In this document: one piece after another, positions 18,013 to 25,707 of the stretch
Numbering within the stretch: the first letter of the stretch is position 1
Layout: each line of letters begins with the position of its first letter
DNA from: Clostridia bacterium
GTDB lineage: Bacteria > Bacillota_A > Clostridia > Oscillospirales > CAG-272
Direction: 5' to 3'
Length of the DNA stretch: 46,847 nucleotides
Assembly (NCBI GenBank): GCA_017632155.1
Contig: JAGBRZ010000108.1
Location: 1 to 46,847, forward strand
Made by a program: the position numbers and the translations under genes
The notes under the pieces: model-generated
Databases searched by the model: none
What the model was told of the DNA's origin: nothing
The model's input: the letters and a program-made list of their open reading frames with translations, nothing else

Positions 18013-18944
18013 GCGTTTGTAAGAATCGTCATTTCCTCGTCAGTGAGGACGAGATCTGCGCCCGCGCAGTTATCTGTGAAATGAGCAACGTTTGAGGAGG
18101 AAAAGAGCGGTATCACTCTCGGGAAGCCCTTCATACGGTGCGCGTTGCACATCCAGGCAACGGCAAGCGCGCTGTTGGTGACTCCCTTCTCCTTTGCCAT
18201 ATTTGCAAGGGTCTCAAAACGTGCGCCGCCGATATAGTTCTCGGGCAGACGCGAAATATCCTCATACGCGCCGCGAATGAGCGACGAATAGGCAACAAGC
18301 GGAATATCCTTGTTTTCAAGATAACGCAGACGCTCTCTGCCAACGTTTTCGTTGAAAATATAGTTCGGTTTCAGATCAAGACGACAGTTGAGATAGGAAA
18401 AACGCTGCTGCATAACGGTATACGGCGTGCAACCCTTTTCTTTTGCCATCATATTGAATTCCGAAAAGCGCTAAGTGTCATAATTACTGCCGCCGAGGAC
18501 ACGTACTTTGCCCTTTTTGACAAGAGAATCGAACGCCTCCACGGTTTCCTCCATCGGCGTGTCCATATCGTCGGTGTGAGCGTAATAGAGATCAATATAG
18601 TCAGTTCCGAGCTTGCGAAGGCTCTCATCGCACCAATACTCGATCTGCTCCTTTTTCAGCCCCGCGCCAACACCGTGGCGGTCGAAGCCGACCTTCGTCG
18701 CAAGTACGATCTTATCGCGGCAACCGCGGTCGCGCAGCCAGTCGCCAAGCAGAGTTTCGCTTTCGTCGCCCGTGCCCGCCCAATGAGCATAGTTATTGGA
18801 CGTATCGATGAAATTGCCGCCCATCGCAAGATATGCATCAAGCACGGCATAGGCATCCTCCTTCGACACCGTTGAGCCGAACATCATCGCGCCGAGGCAT
18901 ATTTGAGATACGGTTAAACCGTTATTTAATGTAATTGAATTCAT
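18009..18944 (-). pseudogene. Aldo/keto reductase interrupted by one in-frame TAG
   Basis: Reads as a full-length aldo-keto reductase of about 311 residues in a single frame, apart from TAG at 18473-18471. The first part (157 residues) has the Asp/Tyr region FIDTSNNYAHW and the later KVRVLGGSNYDT; after the stop the same frame continues RFSEFNMMAKEKG and keeps the family pattern (VMQQRFSYLN, SALAVAWMCNAHR) to a normal end. Family members usually have Trp at the stop position, so TGG to TAG is the simplest explanation. A second start (ATG 18452) could give only a non-functional C-terminal half. The gene lies between the glycyl-radical enzyme and its activase, suggesting it once reduced an aldehyde made by the pathway. 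Confidence 0.85.
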
Positions 18945-18954
18945 AATTTTACCT

Positions 18955-21174
18955 CTATTTCATTCTTTCAATAATATCGTCCTGAAGCGGCTTTGTGATG
19001 TCCACAAAAATGCCGCTGTAACCCGTGATCCGAACACGCAGATCCTTGTGCAGATGGGGATTTACCTGCGCGTCAAGCAGATCGTCAAGCCCGACAGCCG
19101 TCACCTGAGCGTGCATACCGCCGCGGTTAAAATACACCGCAAGCATTTGGGAAAACAATTCGTGTCCGCGCTCGCCTTCGAACTGCTTCGGGTCAATATC
19201 GAGATTCAGCGCGCCCGAAAGGAAGCCGTCAGCGGGGATATTCAGCATTGAGTTGAACATCGCCGTCAGACCGTTCGTGCAGGAGCCGTTCGCGGGGCGA
19301 GTGTTTTGCGAAAACGGCATTCCCGCAAGTCGTCCGTCGGGAGTCGCGCCGTATTTCATACCGTATTTTAAGTGCCAGGTATCACTTTGGATACAAGGAA
19401 CGATCAAAAATCCATCCGATTCGAGATATTTTTCGGCATATTTCCGAGATATACGCGCCATACCGTTCGCCAAACGGCTTACGTGACCGTTTGAAAAATC
19501 ATCGTCACTGCCGTATTTCGGAACTTTTCGGCACATTGCAAGAGTACGCGCGTGTCCTTCGAAATTCGCATCCACGGCGTCTATAAGCTCCGCAAGAGTC
19601 AGCTTTTTGTCACGGAAGACGAGCGCATCCGTCACGGTAAAGCAATCACAGACCGATCCGAACATTTGAAAATTCATTATGGCAAACAAGTATTCCGCGC
19701 AGGCGGTGAAGCACTCTCCGCGCTTGATCGGGCGGTAGGTGAAGCAATCCGTAAACGAGCAAACGGCATAAGGCTTACGGCGGCGGATTTGAAGCTCGTG
19801 CACACCGCGATCGGTCTTATTTGAAATGAATTCCTCCATATAGGCAAAATACTTTTCGTATACCTCATCAATCGTAGCATCGGGATCATCCTGCAAGGAG
19901 CGCAAAATATTTATAAACACATCCTGCCATCCGCGCTCGGGAATGCGGGTGAAGGAGTGAAGAAGCAAACCTTCCTCTTCCTTTGATTCAAATGCATTAT
20001 AGTGCTTCGAGGACGGAGATCCGTTAATCCAGAAGCTGTGAGAACCGGGGGATGGCCAGTTGCAGCCAAAATGATGATAATTTTGAAAGCTCTCCTCGGG
20101 CATACCGAGTTTGCGGTAAGTCATTTTTATATTTGCATCGTTATAGAACATCAGCGCCGAGGATCTTAGCGCCTTGCCGGTAAGAGTATGCCATAGATCG
20201 GGATATGCCTTATCCATTCCCGGTGCGTAATAAAACACGACAACAGGGTTCTTGAATTCGGGCTCTATACATTCCGCAAAAAGATAGGTAAGATCGTTGA
20301 CCGTGTAATTTCCGTTGATATCCGTGCCGCCGAGGAGAAGATACTGCGGCGCGTCGAAATTGAAAATTCGCTCAAAGGTTGAGGAATTCGATGCATCGCC
20401 AACCTGATGCTCTCCCCTGCCCATATTGAGATTATGCTTGCAATAGTAGTCTGTTATCAGCTCTGCCGCTTCCTCTCGGGTCAGCTTGCCGCTTTCGATA
20501 TCGGCTTTATAAAACGGATAAAGAAGCCTATCCATCCTACCGACGGTAAGCGTGGGATTGGGACTGACGTATGAGCAATCGATCAGCGTGATGATCCAGG
20601 AAAGCTGCAAAGCCGTTCTAAAATCCGATGGCTTCTCAAGCGCCGCTTTGCGAAGAGTCGAAGCCACAGCCGACATACCCTTTTCCTCTGCCGCATCTGC
20701 ATAGCGAAGTATATAGCGCGTTATTGCCTCGTAAACTTCGATTATCGAAGAAAGAAATATGCGTCTGCCTTCATCGGTCTTGCCCTCAAGCGAAGCGCGA
20801 GCCTTCCCTATCAGCCCCGCAATGCCGTATTCCATAACCATTTCCCAATCGTATGAGCAATGACCCGAGCTGAAAATGGCGCACTTGTAGGGCGATCGCG
20901 GATCGCGGCAAAGCTCGCGGAATTTTTCTTCTTCCTCATCCGTCAGCTCTCTTTGCACCACACGCCCCGCGATAAGATCGTATTCCTCGATCGGAACGCT
21001 CACGCTGTCGAGAATCGCAGATAAAGCGCGCGCAAAACGCACGGGCTGAGGCATTGAAGCATCCTCTCCCATCAAGTCATGCGCAATGAGTATTCTTTCC
21101 GCGTCTGAGGTAAGCATCGGCTTTTCTGTCAGCGCGGTTATCGCTTCATCAATATTACGTTGAAGTCGTTTCAT
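18955..21174 (-). CDS. Glycyl-radical enzyme of unknown reaction (GCNW active site)
   Basis: A 739-residue member of the pyruvate formate-lyase/glycerol dehydratase superfamily. The C-terminal glycyl-radical loop reads RITGYSGIFVDI with the radical Gly at residue 718, 21 residues before the end, as in the family. The thiyl Cys is Cys371 in HHFGCNWPSPG. Dehydratases and decarboxylases carry GC(V/I)E here and PFL carries a Cys pair; GCNW fits neither. ATG 21174 follows GAGAGGAG; the extra 28 residues further up would precede the promoter. It is the first gene of an operon with an aldo-keto reductase and an activase. The substrate is unknown; a role in polyol or sugar cleavage is only a guess. 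Confidence 0.9.
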   Translation of the reverse strand: MKRLQRNIDEAITALTEKPMLTSDAERILIAHDLMGEDASMPQPVRFARALSAILDSVSVPIEEYDLIAGRVVQRELTDEEEEKFRELCRDPRSPYKCAIFSSGHCSYDWEMVMEYGIAGLIGKARASLEGKTDEGRRIFLSSIIEVYEAITRYILRYADAAEEKGMSAVASTLRKAALEKPSDFRTALQLSWIITLIDCSYVSPNPTLTVGRMDRLLYPFYKADIESGKLTREEAAELITDYYCKHNLNMGRGEHQVGDASNSSTFERIFNFDAPQYLLLGGTDINGNYTVNDLTYLFAECIEPEFKNPVVVFYYAPGMDKAYPDLWHTLTGKALRSSALMFYNDANIKMTYRKLGMPEESFQNYHHFGCNWPSPGSHSFWINGSPSSKHYNAFESKEEEGLLLHSFTRIPERGWQDVFINILRSLQDDPDATIDEVYEKYFAYMEEFISNKTDRGVHELQIRRRKPYAVCSFTDCFTYRPIKRGECFTACAEYLFAIMNFQMFGSVCDCFTVTDALVFRDKKLTLAELIDAVDANFEGHARTLAMCRKVPKYGSDDDFSNGHVSRLANGMARISRKYAEKYLESDGFLIVPCIQSDTWHLKYGMKYGATPDGRLAGMPFSQNTRPANGSCTNGLTAMFNSMLNIPADGFLSGALNLDIDPKQFEGERGHELFSQMLAVYFNRGGMHAQVTAVGLDDLLDAQVNPHLHKDLRVRITGYSGIFVDITKPLQDDIIERMK

Positions 21175-21205
21175 CTTTGACTCCTCTCGATCATCGGTTA
21201 TCATA

Positions 21206-21234
21206 ATTATAGCAAAAATTATGCCGAATAGCAA
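21206..21234 (-). promoter_or_regulatory. Sigma-A promoter of the glycyl-radical enzyme operon
   Basis: On the minus strand TTGCTA (21234-21229), 17-base spacer, TATAAT (21211-21206), with extended TG-C. The start of transcription near 21199 gives a leader of about 25 bases before ATG 21174. Confidence 0.82.
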
Positions 21235-21256
21235 TATATTTGCGAAAAATAACATC

Positions 21257-21290
21257 AAAAAACACGTCTGCCGTGGCAGACGTGTTTTTC
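21257..21290 (-). terminator. Intrinsic terminator of the GlpA-like/DUF1667/oxidoreductase operon
   Basis: AAAAACACGTCTGCC and GGCAGACGTGTTTTT form a 15-bp stem with a two-base loop, seven bases beyond the stop of the minus-strand dehydrogenase gene. A T run follows on the minus strand. Confidence 0.9.
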
Positions 21291-21296
21291 ATATTA

Positions 21297-22736
21297 TTAA
21301 TCGTTATCGCTTGCAAGCATAAACGCCTTCTCTCCGCGCTTGCGGACTTCCTCTTCGGGAATTCCGAGCTCGCGGGCGAGGATCTCGATGATCAGCGGCG
21401 AACAGAAACCGCCCTGACAACGTCCCATTCCCGCGCGTACACGGCGTTTGACGGCGTCAAGCGTCTTTGCACCGACAGGACGTCGGATTGCCTGAAGGAT
21501 CTCGCTCTCGGTGACCTGCTCGCAACGGCAGACGATCTTGCCGTAAAGCGGATCCTTCGCAATGAGGGCATCCCTCTCGGCGTCGGTCTTATCTGCAAAG
21601 CGGACAATTCCGCGGCGTGTTCTGATCCAGCCGACCTTGCGCTCAAGCACAAGTCCCGCCTCTTGCATCTCGTGAGCAATATACTTCGCGAGGGCAAAGC
21701 TTGCGGTAAGACCGGTAGAACGTACACCGGAAATACCAACGTAACCAAGCGCCTTCTTGGAAACCACAATATTGTAACCCTCGGGCTCGCGTGCGGGACG
21801 TGCACCGACGAACTGCGCGATGGTATCCTCGAATCGGAGTCCCGGCACCATATTGAGCGCCTGCTGACGGACAGATTCAAGTCCCTCGCGGGTGGTCATT
21901 CTGTCGGTCTTATCTTCAACGTCATCTGCGGTAGGACCAACGATCATATTGTTATCAACGGTGGGAATAACGAGAACTCCGCGTGTCTTTGCAGACGGAA
22001 CGGAAGAAATGATATGAGAAACCTTAACGGGAGTATTGTGGCTGAAAACGAAGAACTCGCCCTTGCGTGGATGAACGGTGAAATCGCACTCGTCAACCAT
22101 CTTCGCGATCACGTCGCAGTAAAGTCCCGCGCAGTTGACGACCCATTTAGCCTCGATGTCGCCCTTGGAGGTGACGACCTTCTCTACTCTGCCGTTCGAA
22201 ACGCAAATGTCCTCAACCTTGCAATCAAGCATAAACTCAACGCCGTTTTCAGCAGCGTTCTCTGCCTCTGCAACGACAACAAGGAATTGGTTTACCTGAC
22301 TGTCGCGGGGGCTGTAAATACCGCCGAGGATGTTCGGATTGAGCGTGGGCTCCATCTCAAGAATATCTTCCTTGGGAAGGAATTCGTAATCATAAACGCC
22401 GTTTTGGAACGCTCTTGCAAGAAGTCCGGGCACGTTCTCCATCTGCTCGGGATAGAGGACGGGGGCAATGCTTCCGCAATGAATGATCGGAATATCAAGG
22501 TCGCGGCAGATGTTGTCAACCATACTGTGAGAAATGGTACGGATCTTGCATTCGAGCGTGCCGACGGGCATTGTTGCGCTCGTCGAGGTCAGACCGCTGT
22601 TCGACTTTGATGCGTCGCCGCCGACGTCGTCGTTCTTATCGCAAACGATGGTCTTGATCTTATATTTTGAAAGCTCGCGCGCCAACGCAACGCCGACGGC
22701 ACCCGCTCCGATAATAAGTACGTCTGTTTTAATCAT
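21297..22736 (-). CDS. GlpA-like FAD-dependent glycerol-3-phosphate/2-hydroxyacid dehydrogenase with Fe-S domain
   Basis: FAD oxidoreductase of the DAO/GlpA-LhgO family, 479 residues. The dinucleotide motif GAGAVG is at 10-15, the substrate domain follows, and a C-terminal BFD-like [2Fe-2S] region carries CRCEQ and CQGGFC. The three-gene set with DUF1667 and an NAD(P)/FAD oxidoreductase matches the clostridial arrangement linked to glycerol 3-phosphate oxidation. No glycerol kinase or facilitator is present here, so the true substrate could be another hydroxyacid. It follows the DUF1667 gene by three bases and is last in its operon. Confidence 0.88.
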   Translation of the reverse strand: MIKTDVLIIGAGAVGVALARELSKYKIKTIVCDKNDDVGGDASKSNSGLTSTSATMPVGTLECKIRTISHSMVDNICRDLDIPIIHCGSIAPVLYPEQMENVPGLLARAFQNGVYDYEFLPKEDILEMEPTLNPNILGGIYSPRDSQVNQFLVVVAEAENAAENGVEFMLDCKVEDICVSNGRVEKVVTSKGDIEAKWVVNCAGLYCDVIAKMVDECDFTVHPRKGEFFVFSHNTPVKVSHIISSVPSAKTRGVLVIPTVDNNMIVGPTADDVEDKTDRMTTREGLESVRQQALNMVPGLRFEDTIAQFVGARPAREPEGYNIVVSKKALGYVGISGVRSTGLTASFALAKYIAHEMQEAGLVLERKVGWIRTRRGIVRFADKTDAERDALIAKDPLYGKIVCRCEQVTESEILQAIRRPVGAKTLDAVKRRVRAGMGRCQGGFCSPLIIEILARELGIPEEEVRKRGEKAFMLASDND

Positions 22737-22739
22737 CGT

Positions 22740-23108
22740 TTAGTCCTCCTTTTTGTCCAGGCTCATACAAGCCACAAGGTCAACACCCGTGCCGAGGATG
22801 TCGGCAATGATAGTCTGTCCGCAGGTTGCGGGAGCCTCGAGGGTGACCTTTTTAACCTCTTCTGCACAAGCAAAAAGCATATCCTTCGGGATGGGAGCAG
22901 AGGTGCGGACGGGCATTCTGCGGCGTGCGGCACCCTTGATGGCAACCGAGGAGGTAAACGTGCGCTTCGGGTCGAAGCATTCGTTTATGCAGTATTCAAC
23001 GCCTCTCTTGCAGCGGTTGCCGCTGAGCTTTACGTCATCCTTCGACGTATATTCCGCAACGACCTCACAGCCGTTGGGGCAAACGGTACAAATTATTGTC
23101 TTTTTCAT
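22740..23108 (-). CDS. DUF1667 family Cys-rich protein
   Basis: A 122-residue protein with CTVCPNGC at Cys7, Cys10, Cys14 and further Cys in NRCKRGVEYC, as expected for DUF1667, a family found almost only beside GlpA-like and NoxA-like flavoproteins. The Cys pattern suggests an Fe-S cluster or electron relay between the two flavoproteins. Its ATG overlaps the stop of the upstream oxidoreductase (ATGA). The exact biochemical role is not established. Confidence 0.88.
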   Translation of the reverse strand: MKKTIICTVCPNGCEVVAEYTSKDDVKLSGNRCKRGVEYCINECFDPKRTFTSSVAIKGAARRRMPVRTSAPIPKDMLFACAEEVKKVTLEAPATCGQTIIADILGTGVDLVACMSLDKKED

Positions 23109-24367
23109 GCCAAAACCTCCTTGTGCTCTGCACTCACAACGATCTCACCGCAAAGGCCAGCGATCTTATCCTGAGGGATGGTGAGCTTTTCCATAGCTCC
23201 GGGTGTAGTCGCGGCAAGCTTCTTTCGTGCGAGTACTTCACCGCCGCAGGTTGCAACGAGAGTTGTTTCGCGTGCGGGAACAATGGTTCGGAAGAAAAGA
23301 TCAACGTCCGAATCTGCGGACTTGTCCACAGACTGCGGGCAGACGTAACGAATACCTTCGCCCGCCTTGACCGCAAGAGTTTCGCCCGAATCGAGCTCAC
23401 CTGCGGCATATTTTGCGGCGTATTTGCCCGCCTTTTCGCTCTCGCGGCTGACGTTGTCAACAAGATCGTTGACGTGAAGCACGTTTCCGCAAGCGAAGAT
23501 GTAGGGAATCTCGGTCTGCATAAACTGATTGACCGACGCGCCCTTTGTAATGCCCGAAAGTGCCACACCCGCAGTTGTGGTCAGCTCGTTTTCGGGAATA
23601 AGACCTACCGAAAGAAGGAGAGTATCGCAAGGAATGACCTCTGCCTTATCAAGAATGGGACGCTTGTTTTCGTCAACGGGAGCAACCGTCACGCTCTCAA
23701 CACGGTCAATACCCGTGATGTTGACAACCGTATGCGACAGCATAAGCGGAATGCCGAAGTCGTCAAGGCACTGAACCTTGTTTCTCTGCAGACCCGCAAG
23801 GAATGGCATCAGCTCAACAACAGCCTTGACCTTCGCGCCCTCAAGGGTAAGACGGCGCGCCATGATCATTCCGATGTCGCCCGAGCCGAGGATAACTACC
23901 TCTTTGCCGACCTTATTTCCGTAAATATTTATCAGCTTCTGTGCCGTACCGGCTGTGTAAACACCCGAGGGACGGCTGCCGGGAATAACGAGATTTGCTC
24001 GGGTACGCTCGCGGCATCCCATTGCAAGGATGAGCGCACCGAAGTGAATATGAACAACACCGCTCGTATTTACGCATACGAGAGTTTTTTCACGGATCTC
24101 AAGAGCCGTGGTTTCTGTGAGAAGGTCGATTCCCTCCTCCTTTGCCTTGTCGGCAAAACGCTCGGCGTATTCGGGACCTGTCAGCTCCTCGCCGAAATAT
24201 TGCAGACCGAAGCCCGCGTGAATGCACTGTTGAAGAATTCCGCCCGCGCGGATATCGCGCTCGATGAGCACAACGCGCGCAGCACCGTTCTGCTTTGCGG
24301 AAATTGCCGCCGCAAGACCCGCAGGGCCCGCGCCGACTATCGCAACGTCATACAAGTATTCTTTCAT
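23105..24367 (-). CDS. NAD(P)/FAD-dependent oxidoreductase (DUF1667-associated)
   Basis: A 420-residue flavoprotein of the pyridine nucleotide-disulfide oxidoreductase group, with FAD motif GAGPAG at 12-17 and NAD(P) motif GSGDIG at 161-166. LQQCIHAGFGLQYFGEELTGP near residues 45-64 is typical of the branch paired with GlpA-like dehydrogenases, so it probably passes electrons to or from NAD. ATG 24367 follows GAGAGG; the ORF extension to 24412 enters the promoter palindrome and was rejected. First gene of its operon. Confidence 0.88.
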   Translation of the reverse strand: MKEYLYDVAIVGAGPAGLAAAISAKQNGAARVVLIERDIRAGGILQQCIHAGFGLQYFGEELTGPEYAERFADKAKEEGIDLLTETTALEIREKTLVCVNTSGVVHIHFGALILAMGCRERTRANLVIPGSRPSGVYTAGTAQKLINIYGNKVGKEVVILGSGDIGMIMARRLTLEGAKVKAVVELMPFLAGLQRNKVQCLDDFGIPLMLSHTVVNITGIDRVESVTVAPVDENKRPILDKAEVIPCDTLLLSVGLIPENELTTTAGVALSGITKGASVNQFMQTEIPYIFACGNVLHVNDLVDNVSRESEKAGKYAAKYAAGELDSGETLAVKAGEGIRYVCPQSVDKSADSDVDLFFRTIVPARETTLVATCGGEVLARKKLAATTPGAMEKLTIPQDKIAGLCGEIVVSAEHKEVLA

Positions 24368-24390
24368 TCTTGTACCTCTCAAAATTATGA

Positions 24391-24408
24391 TGAGATAATT
24401 ATATCTCA
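24391..24408. promoter_or_regulatory. Palindrome covering the -10 box of the flavoprotein operon
   Basis: TGAGATA-ATTA-TATCTCA is a perfect 7+4+7 inverted repeat. The minus-strand -10 hexamer TATAAT (24403-24398) is inside it. At 17 bases spacing the -35 position (24426-24421) reads TAGTAT, a poor match, which suits an activator-dependent promoter. The AraC-type regulator at 25708 is a candidate controller; this is inferred. Confidence 0.6.
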
Positions 24409-24463
24409 ACAATTTTCAAAATACTATTGCCAATTTTGTTGCTTTGTTGTATAATATTGCTGT
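24409..24463. repeat. 55-bp promoter/operator repeat, copy 1
   Basis: Matches 25627-25681 at 49 of 55 positions, in the same orientation. The first 23 and last 21 bases are identical and all six differences lie in between. It includes a plus-strand promoter, TTGCCA (24427-24432), 17 bases, TATAAT (24450-24455), that points at no gene but reads into the terminator at 24512. Its left half overlaps the -35 region of the minus-strand flavoprotein operon. Confidence 0.85.
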
Positions 24464-24511
24464 TATGAAATTTTAATTGCACGAAACGGAAAATGTACCG
24501 TATTTTCACTC

Positions 24512-24546
24512 AAAAAAATCCCCGAGCTTTTAAGTCTCGGGGATTT
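24512..24546. terminator. Intrinsic terminator of the SPFH gene, possibly bidirectional
   Basis: AAATCCCCGAG/CTCGGGGATTT with a 9-base loop; A and T runs flank both sides. It ends the minus-strand SPFH gene 15 bases after its stop and could also stop plus-strand transcripts from the orphan promoter at 24427-24455. Confidence 0.85.
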
Positions 24547-24560
24547 CATTATAAAACGTA

Positions 24561-25508
24561 TCAGTCGCAGCAAACGTCGGGTTTAACGGGAGCTGCGGGC
24601 TTGGGTGCTTCTGGAGTTACGTTTCCAAGTCCTGTGGTTTCGGTGAAAACAGCGTTCTTCTTGACCATTTCAACGGTATCGGTGGGAACGATCAGCTTCG
24701 ACGCAGTTCCGTTAGACATTTCAACAAGTGCCTCGTATCTCTTAAGCTCAATGACTTCGGGAGTGGGGCAAGCCGCCATAATTGCGCGAAGACCGTCTGC
24801 CTCTGCCTGCTTCTGAAGAAGTACGGCGCGCGCTTCACCCTCTGCTCTTGCAATACGTGCATCTCTTTCACCCTCTGCGGCAAGGATCATTGCCTGCTTG
24901 TCACCCTCTGCACGTGTGATGACCGCCTGCTTGTGACCCTCCGCTTCAAGAAGAGTTTCACGTCTTGCACGTTCTGCCTTCATCTGCTTTTCCATAGATT
25001 CGCGGATATCAGCAGAAGGAGTGATATTTCTGATCTCAACGCGGGTAACTCTGATACCCCATTCGTCGGTAGCTCTGTCAAGGCTTTCCGTCATCTTTGC
25101 GTTGATGCTGTCACGTGAGGTAAGAGATTCATCGAGGGTAAGTTCACCAACGATGTTACGAAGAGTAGTGGTGGTAAGATTTGCAAGTGCCTCAACGGGA
25201 TTTGCGGCACCGTAAGCATAAAGCTTGGGGTCAAAAGTCTTGTGATAAACGACCGCATCAATGGTGAGGGGTACGTTATCGCTTGTGATAACGTTCTGAG
25301 GAGGCGTGTCAAGAACCTTCTCCTTTGCGGTAGCGCGAGCAGTGATCCTATCGATACCGAAGGGAGCAAGAAGATGAAGTCCTGCACTCCAAATTGTATG
25401 GAATTTTCCAAGACGTTCGATAACGTAGGATTCGGTGTGCGGAACGACCTTAAGACACGTGATCAAAAGGACTAAAACGATAACAACTCCAATAATAAGA
25501 AACGGCAT
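24561..25508 (-). CDS. SPFH/band 7 (stomatin-prohibitin-like) membrane protein
   Basis: A 315-residue scaffold protein of membrane microdomains. One N-terminal membrane helix (residues 2-20) is followed by the SPFH domain (about 20-180; note ERLGKFHTIWSAGLHLLAPFG) and an Ala/Glu/Arg-rich coiled coil (about 180-245, repeated RAEGD/RAEGE motifs). The tail is Pro-rich and ends in CCD. ATG 25508 follows AAAAGGAG; the longer reading to 25574 covers the promoter. No NfeD partner gene is adjacent. The gene has its own promoter and terminator and is flanked by the two 55-bp repeats. Confidence 0.92.
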   Translation of the reverse strand: MPFLIIGVVIVLVLLITCLKVVPHTESYVIERLGKFHTIWSAGLHLLAPFGIDRITARATAKEKVLDTPPQNVITSDNVPLTIDAVVYHKTFDPKLYAYGAANPVEALANLTTTTLRNIVGELTLDESLTSRDSINAKMTESLDRATDEWGIRVTRVEIRNITPSADIRESMEKQMKAERARRETLLEAEGHKQAVITRAEGDKQAMILAAEGERDARIARAEGEARAVLLQKQAEADGLRAIMAACPTPEVIELKRYEALVEMSNGTASKLIVPTDTVEMVKKNAVFTETTGLGNVTPEAPKPAAPVKPDVCCD

Positions 25509-25560
25509 AATATTTCTCCTTTTCGTTTTTTTGAAAAACTTATGTTTTTCGATTGACATC

Positions 25561-25589
25561 ATTATATCATACAATCAGATGAATGTCAA
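25561..25589 (-). promoter_or_regulatory. Consensus sigma-A promoter of the SPFH gene
   Basis: On the minus strand TTGACA (25589-25584), 17-base spacer, TATAAT (25566-25561): a perfect consensus with extended TG-A. Confidence 0.87.
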
Positions 25590-25626
25590 TACCTTTCATA
25601 GAAAAGATAATAAAATTTTCATTCCC

Positions 25627-25681
25627 ACAATTTTCAAAATACTATTGCCTATTCGGGTAATTTGTTGTATAATATTGCTGT
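25627..25681. repeat. 55-bp promoter/operator repeat, copy 2, carrying the AraC-gene promoter
   Basis: Direct repeat of 24409-24463 (49/55 identical). It contains TTGCCT (25645-25650), 17 bases, TATAAT (25668-25673), which would start transcription near 25680, about 28 bases before the AraC ATG. The shared upstream half (25627-25649) is a plausible binding site for the regulator itself, giving autoregulation; inferred. Confidence 0.85.
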
Positions 25682-25707
25682 AACATAAAATATCTGGAGA
25701 AAATGAA

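Noticed and set aside
18471..18473. Reassignment of TAG to an amino acid in this genome
   Set aside because: TAG is also the end codon of the glycyl-radical enzyme at 18957-18955, and other genes end in TAA or TGA; one internal TAG in one gene is better explained by mutation or error.
21240..24454. Long plus-strand frames opposite the flavoprotein operon
   Set aside because: Antisense shadows of three well-defined minus-strand genes; composition (many Cys, Arg, Asn) is typical of such shadows.
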